Below are positions 59,313 through 64,000 of a stretch of 64,000 nucleotides of DNA, piece by piece (position 1 is the first letter of the stretch; each line of letters starts with the position of its first letter). Below the pieces are notes generated by a model that saw only the letters and a program-made list of their open reading frames with translations, was not told where the DNA came from and made no database searches. The stretch comes from Pelagophyceae sp. CCMP2097 (Eukaryota > Sar > Pelagophyceae): assembly GCA_026770575.1 (NCBI GenBank), contig MU657179.1, positions 370,602-434,601 on the forward strand. Reading direction: 5' to 3'. The position numbers and the translations under genes were made by a program.

Positions 59313-61715
59313 TCACAGGGGCCGCGGCGGCAGGAGTGCGAGGTGTCGGAGGACGTCGGGCGAGAGCTTGTGCGCCTCTGGCGGCGGCGGCAAAAGGTCG
59401 CCGAAGGGCGCCTGGAACGCTTGCGGCGGGAACGCAGGCCGGAGCGCCGCGCTGGCGCAGGGCAGGTAGCCGCCGGTGTAGGGATCTGCGGGCCGGGGCA
59501 GGAACGGGTCCAGGGCGCGCGCCGGCTGCGCGAGGAGGCGCGGCGGCGGCGCGAGGCGGTCCAGTGTGAGCTGCGGCCCGTCGGCGCCGTGCGATGCGAG
59601 GCCCGGCGGGACGCCGAGGGACCGCGCCAGGCCCACGGGCGACCCGAGATTTCGCGAGAGGCCCAGCGGCGACATGGGCAGGCCCGTGGCGAGGTGCGGG
59701 TTGGCGAGGTAGGCTTGGTGGAAGCCCGCTGGCTGCAGGAACGGCGACGAATGCAGCGACCGCGGCTCGAGGCCCAGCGGCGATATGGGCAGGCCCGCCA
59801 GCGGCATTTGCGCCAGCGCCAGGCCCGTCTGCGGGTCCACGACTCCAAAATGAGGCTTCGGCAGCATCGCGGCCACGTACGCCGCCTCGCCTAGGCAAAG
59901 CGTCAGATTCGGGGCCCCGGGCCTGAAGCGGCGCGCCCTCAAGGACTCACCGTCGAGCGGGCCGCGCATGTGCGCGGGCAGGAGCCACTGCGCGTGGTAC
60001 GCCGCCGCCGCCGTCATGCCGCCGGCCATGCCGCCGGCCAGCGCGCCTTCGAGGCCGTCACCGTAGATGAACTGCGGCACGTAGAAAGGCGCGCCGGTGG
60101 GCTTGGCCATCGCGTGCGTCGCTACAGAGCGGCGGTCCGCGCGGGCGGCGGCGGGCGAACCAAGGCGCAAAAGGCTCACCGAGCTGCGCGACGCGGCGGC
60201 TGCGGTGGTTGCCGCCGTGAGCCGTGCAGCGCGTGGTGCCGCAGACGGCGCCCTTGGTGCAGCCGATGATGTTGCAGCGGCGGCGGCCGCCGTGCGCCGT
60301 GCACAGGCCCGTGCGGCCGACGGCGCCCTTGGTGCACTTGTCGTGCCGGCAGCGGCGGCCGCCGCCGTGCGCCGTGCACCGCGCCGTGCCGCCGACGGCG
60401 CCCTTGTCGCAGCCGGGCTGCTGACAGCGGCAGCCGCCGCCGTGCGACGCGCAAAAGTGCTTGTCGCGCGCACCCTTGCCGCAGCCCAGCGCCTGGCACC
60501 GGCGGCCGCCGCCGTGCGCCACGCAGCGCCGCTGCGCACCGCCCTGGGCGCACTTGCCGCATCCGGGGAACCTGCGCAAACGGCGTCGAGAAACGCGAGG
60601 CCCAAAGGCAACAAGGGGACCCGGCCTCGCAATGGGGGGCGCCCTCCGTCCGCCCTTTGCCTCGCCGCGTCGCCATGGTCCGTCGGTCCCTCGCCCGCGG
60701 TTCGACTTACTCGCAGCGCCGGGGCCCGTGGGCGACGCAACAGCCGATCCTGGAGCCGGGCGACGCGGGCTGCGGGCAGCCGGAGACGCGGCAGGCGCGC
60801 GGCGGGCCGGCGCGCGCCGCGTCCTCGAGGTCCTCCTCGCGCAGGTCCGCGCGGTCGTCGTCATCGACGGCCTCGGCGCCTTCGAACGCCGGCGGCGCCG
60901 GGGCCTGGAACTGAGGCACGAGGCCCTGCGGCGCAAGGCCGCCGGCGAAAGCCGGCGGCAGCGCGGCGAAGGCCGGCGCCGCCGCGGCGAAGGCCGGCGC
61001 CGCCGCGGCGAGGGAGATGCTCGCGGCGATGGTGAGGCCGTCTGCCTTGTACGCCGCATCGTGGCCCTCGTCCAGCAGCGGGCCTGGCGCGCGGCAGATC
61101 AACGCGGCAAAGGCACCCGTCGCGGCGACGCCCCCGACGCCCGTGGCCCCCGGCCTTGGGCGCTTTAGGCACCGGTCGCGGCGACGCCCCCGACGGCCCC
61201 GCGGCCTTAGGCGCTTTCGACTTGAAGATTCTCGGGCGCACCTCGGGGAAGCGCGCTGAGGCCGCCCACTGTCGCGAGGCCGCCCGCGGCGAGGTAGAGC
61301 GGCAGGGCCGCCTGCTGCGCCGCGTAGTCGACGGGATACGCCACCGCCGGCCGCGCCGGCAGGTACGGCGACCCGCCGAGGAAGTAGTCGGCCACCTGCG
61401 TCTCGCGCGTCGCGCGGGCGCGCGTCCGACCAGGATATAGTGCGACGGCATATCGTGCGGGGGGGGGGACGGGGTGTGCGAAGGCCTCGTCGAGGCCCCG
61501 ACCCGCAGGGCCGAGGCCCGCGGGCTCTGGCCCTTCTCTTTGTTGTGTCCTCAATCTGGGTTATGTCCTCAATCTGGCTGGGTTCTTACCAGCGGCGCCT
61601 TGTACGCGGAGCCGAGCATTTTATACTGCGATCCCGGCTGCTGCGCCATCAGGAATGGCTGCGCGTCGAAGGGCGCCGCGTAGCCGACGCACGCCTGGCC
61701 GAAATCGAAGTTCAT
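59313..61715 (-). CDS. WRKY19-like Cys/His-rich zinc-binding protein with Ala/Pro-rich flanks
   Basis: Exons on the minus strand: 61715-61590, 61395-61242, 61083-60711, 60571-60180, 60121-59951 and 59890-59313, giving 597 residues. The centre holds one C..C..C..H unit (CRVSGCPQPASPGS...) and five or six units of about 22 residues of the type C.AHGGGRRCQ..GCDKGAVGG. These are the repeats seen in algal and oomycete 'WRKY19-like' proteins and probably bind zinc. The N- and C-terminal parts are Ala/Pro/Leu-rich with repeated PISPLGL/PMSPLGL motifs and no fold. A role in transcription is often assumed for the family but is not shown by sequence. The intron at 59950-59891 is 60 bp and in frame (GTGAGT to CCTAG). 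Introns 1 and 2 (194 and 158 bp) carry tandem duplications. Confidence 0.72.
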
Positions 61716-61979
61716 TGGGGTTTTTGTACGAGGGCCGCAAGCGTGTTGTCTCCGGGGAGGTTTCTGAATAGGTTACTGATCCCATCTTTTGTAAATGGTT
61801 TTAATGGTGTTTCCGAAAAGAAGCCAAGATACAAACAAAATTAAGTAAACAACGTCATGTCATCCACTTTTTAAATAATTAAACCTTCAAGTGTACCTCA
61901 ATTTGTATCAATTTCACGAAATTTATCACCTATTTGAATCGTTTTCAGAAAATTCTTGGTTCTTCTTAAGTTTTAGCTT

Positions 61980-62115
61980 CAAGATGGTACAAGATGGTTC
62001 AAGATGGTTTCGGGAAAACCTTTCTTTCTTCAAGATGGTTCAAGATGGTTTCGGGAAACCTCTTGAAGAAAGTCCACCTCTAGAATTTCTAGAATTTCTC
62101 CACCTCTAGAATTTC
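61980..62115. repeat. Short tandem repeats in AT-rich sequence
   Basis: CAAGATGGTT-type units occur at least five times between 61980 and 62050, twice followed by TCGGGAAA. Then CCTCTAGAATTTC recurs three times between 62077 and 62115. No gene is seen in 61716-62150. Confidence 0.7.
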
Positions 62116-62149
62116 AGCGGTTAATTTATACACTGACACGAGCCGCTGG

Positions 62150-62790
62150 CACGTGCCCTGGAGTGAGCTCCCGATGACGTGGAAGACCGCGTTAGTCGCG
62201 GCGTTCGCAGAAGAGCACTCTCAGGAGAGCGCTCAAGAGTCCACCCCGATCTGGCCTCTTTAGGGTCGGCAGCTGGGAGGTCGCGCGCGTTCAACGGCTT
62301 CTCCGAGTCTTCATCGGTTTCGTTAAGGCGGCGCGCACGGCGGCGCGCGCGTGAACCTTGTCCCAAGCTCGGCGCCGCCACAATCGATCGAGAAGAATTG
62401 TGGGCATCAAGGTGGGCATTACGGTGCTCCACCCGGTTCCCCACGGCTCCCCACGGCTCTTCGGAGCCCACGGCTCCTCGGGACTCCCCAGTGCTCCCCC
62501 CGGCTCCTCAGGCGGTGGACACGTCGCTCGTGTCCGCCCGACGGCGTCGCGGCGGACCCGGCGCTCGGCTTCGACGTGCAGCACCTGGACCCGCTCGCGC
62601 CCAAGCCGCCCGACGGCATCGCCGCTGCCCGCAATCCTCATCTTCGACACCAACGTTCTACGTCGAGTACTAGTACGTCGCCCCGAACTCGGTCAAGACG
62701 TGCACGTCTTTGGCAAACTTCGTCGACAACCTCAAGGTCCACATGCTCAACGCGCACGACGGGAGCAGCGACGGTGTATTCGGGTCGGGT
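62150..62790 (+). pseudogene. Coding-like fragments, no intact model
   Basis: Two stretches are protein-like on the plus strand. One reads PDGVAADPALGFDVQHLDPL then APKPPDGIAA (about 62526-62625). The other, after a CTAG acceptor at 62670-62673, reads YVAPNSVKTCTSLANFVDNL then KVHMLNAHDGSS. No donor joins them in phase, and the second runs into GGGT-rich repeat at 62770. A broken gene or a gene whose other exons were lost is likely. The family is not recognised. Confidence 0.3.
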
Positions 62791-62965
62791 CGGGTTTTCA
62801 AGTTGTGCCAAATCGAAAGGGTCGCGGGTTTGCCGTGCGACCAAACCCGTCTACTCGGGTCGGGTTCGGGCCGCGGCCAAACCCGCGGGTCTACGGGTCG
62901 GCCAAAACGCGCAAACTCGGCAAACGCGACCCGCGGGTTTCGGGAAAATCCGAACCCGTCGCTGC
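62765..62965. repeat. GGGT/ACCC-rich low-complexity block
   Basis: Runs such as TTCGGGTCGGGTCGGGTTTT near 62778 and repeated CGCGGGT, TCGGGT and AACCCG words on both strands. The spacing of GGG runs could allow a G-quadruplex on the plus strand. Confidence 0.6.
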
Positions 62966-62980
62966 TCCTATCTCCGGCTC

Positions 62981-63300
62981 CTCGAGACGGGACGGCCGCT
63001 GGAGACGGCCCCTTTCGACGGCCATTCGAAACGGCGCCTTGAGATGGCCTCTGGAGACGGCCATTCGAGACGGACGACGGCCATTCGAAACGGTGCCTTT
63101 AGACGGCCCCTCGAGACGGCTCCTCGAGACGGCCCTATCGATGGCCATTCGAGACGATTCCTCGAGACGATCCCTCGAGACGGCCCCTTTCGACGGGCAT
63201 TCGAAAAGGCGCCTTGAGACGGCCATTCGAGACGGTGCCTTTGGACTGCTCCTCGAGACGGCCCCTTGAGACGGCCACTCGAAACGGCGCCTAAAGACGG
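62981..63300. repeat. 13-bp minisatellite, about 24 units
   Basis: The consensus is close to CGAGACGGCCCCT, with many units differing at two to four positions (CGAGACGATTCCT, CGAGACGGCCATT, CGAAACGGCGCCT). Because 13 is not a multiple of three, the array is open in several frames over 39-bp super-periods; these frames should not be called genes. Confidence 0.8.
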
Positions 63301-63481
63301 TTTGCACCACGTGGGAAAACTCACTTTCGCTTTCGCCGTTCCGTTTCTGGGGACGGAAAATATTTTAAAATTTATGGACTTTTTCAATATTTCCAAAACG
63401 TCACTCAATAATTTAAATCCAGCAATTTCGTGTGAAAATCAAGAGATTTGAACTCTACATTATGTGAAAATCAAAGTTATT

Positions 63482-63507
63482 GGCTCCATTTCAGCTGAAA
63501 TGGAGCC
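63482..63507. repeat. Perfect 26-bp palindrome
   Basis: GGCTCCATTTCAG followed directly by CTGAAATGGAGCC, with no spacer. It sits in AT-rich non-coding DNA. Confidence 0.9.
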
Positions 63508-64000
63508 CAGAATCTACGATTTTCGGCGGGAAGTCGGAACTTTTGGTGTGCACAAACTGGGAGGGGTTAAGAGGGGGATTTTCGTACTTTTTGATTTCCC
63601 GCTTTTTGTTTTCGTACTTCGATTTTTGGCCGGGGTTAATGCTCTAATATGGGAAAGTGGCTGGGTACTCCAGTACCTGGACTGATGCAGTGAAGAAAAC
63701 CCGAACCGTCAAGAACAGCTCTTTCGTCGCAGATTGACGTTGTGTGACTCAAATTGTCAGAGTCTGTGCCGTGGAAGCGCTGGCCCTTCAGGTTTGATAG
63801 CAGCTGCCGCATTCTCATCTATAGATGCCCATAGAAGGACCCTCGCGGGGCGACGAAAATCAGTTCAATAATTCAATTTTAAATTCATTCTTGCCTGCCC
63901 TTTGATCTTTTTCACAGGAAGAGATAGCGATGCGTTGCCCGATGCGGTTGAAAAGCAGCGATGCGGTTGAAAAGTAGGGAGGCAAGACGAAGAGCCTGTG
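63508..64000. other. AT-rich sequence at the window end
   Basis: No gene with recognisable features. A short direct repeat (GCGATGCGGTTGAAAAG) occurs twice at about 63938-63976. Confidence 0.4.

Noticed and set aside
60097..61035. Ala-rich plus-strand frame opposite the Cys/His-rich gene
   Set aside because: Composition is explained by the antisense of GGGRRC-type repeats; the minus strand shows the conserved Cys/His spacing.
62981..63300. CRISPR-like array
   Set aside because: Units are contiguous 13-bp repeats without spacers and the genome is eukaryotic; it is a minisatellite.

Overview
The window is nuclear DNA from a eukaryotic alga, not a prokaryote. It is very GC-rich, and nearly every gene is broken by short introns (mostly 45-90 bp, GT-AG, donors usually GTGAG or GTGCG, acceptors usually TAG or CAG). 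Two proteins (a plastid-pathway enzyme, DXR, and an EamA transporter) begin with a signal peptide followed by a basic transit-like stretch with a Phe at the predicted cleavage point. That is the bipartite presequence of secondary red plastids. Together with genes for a motile cilium, this suggests a photosynthetic stramenopile; a pelagophyte (Aureococcus/Pelagomonas-like) is my best guess, by inference only. Exon joins below were worked out by hand from splice signals, reading-frame phase and protein continuity. All coding sums given are divisible by three.

Layout. Contig 1 (1-10618) ends on both sides in the same 95-bp sequence in inverted orientation and carries an SR/RG-rich protein, an Mpv17/PMP22 channel, an unknown exported protein, a serine carboxypeptidase divergent from a small duplicated Cys-rich secreted protein, an EamA transporter and a fatty-acid-hydroxylase-family enzyme. 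A 754-bp N gap follows (10619-11372). Contig 2 carries an alpha/beta hydrolase; two neighbouring RRM proteins with mitochondrial-type presequences (one with about 16 helical 37-residue repeats); a clathrin-adaptor-motif protein divergent from a MAPR/cytochrome-b5-like haem protein; a 19-exon gene that looks like the kinetochore protein ROD/KNTC1; a GPR180/TMEM145-type seven-TM receptor; an intronless 12-kb ORF for a giant secreted cadherin-like repeat protein; an MFS transporter; a degenerate PTPS-like protein; the ciliary protein CFAP61; DXR of the MEP isoprenoid pathway; a GT90 glycosyltransferase; an STPG (sperm-tail PG-rich) protein; and a WRKY19-like Cys/His-rich zinc protein. The last roughly 7 kb is lower in GC and repeat-rich: a LINE 3' end, tandem duplications, a 13-bp minisatellite and a perfect palindrome.

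Themes. CFAP61 and an STPG protein point to a motile cilium. DXR and the EamA protein point to the plastid; the two RRM proteins and Mpv17 point to mitochondria. Introns longer than the usual size are repeatedly swollen by tandem duplications, three introns appear to start with GC rather than GT, and several introns are in frame and would be missed by naive gene calling.
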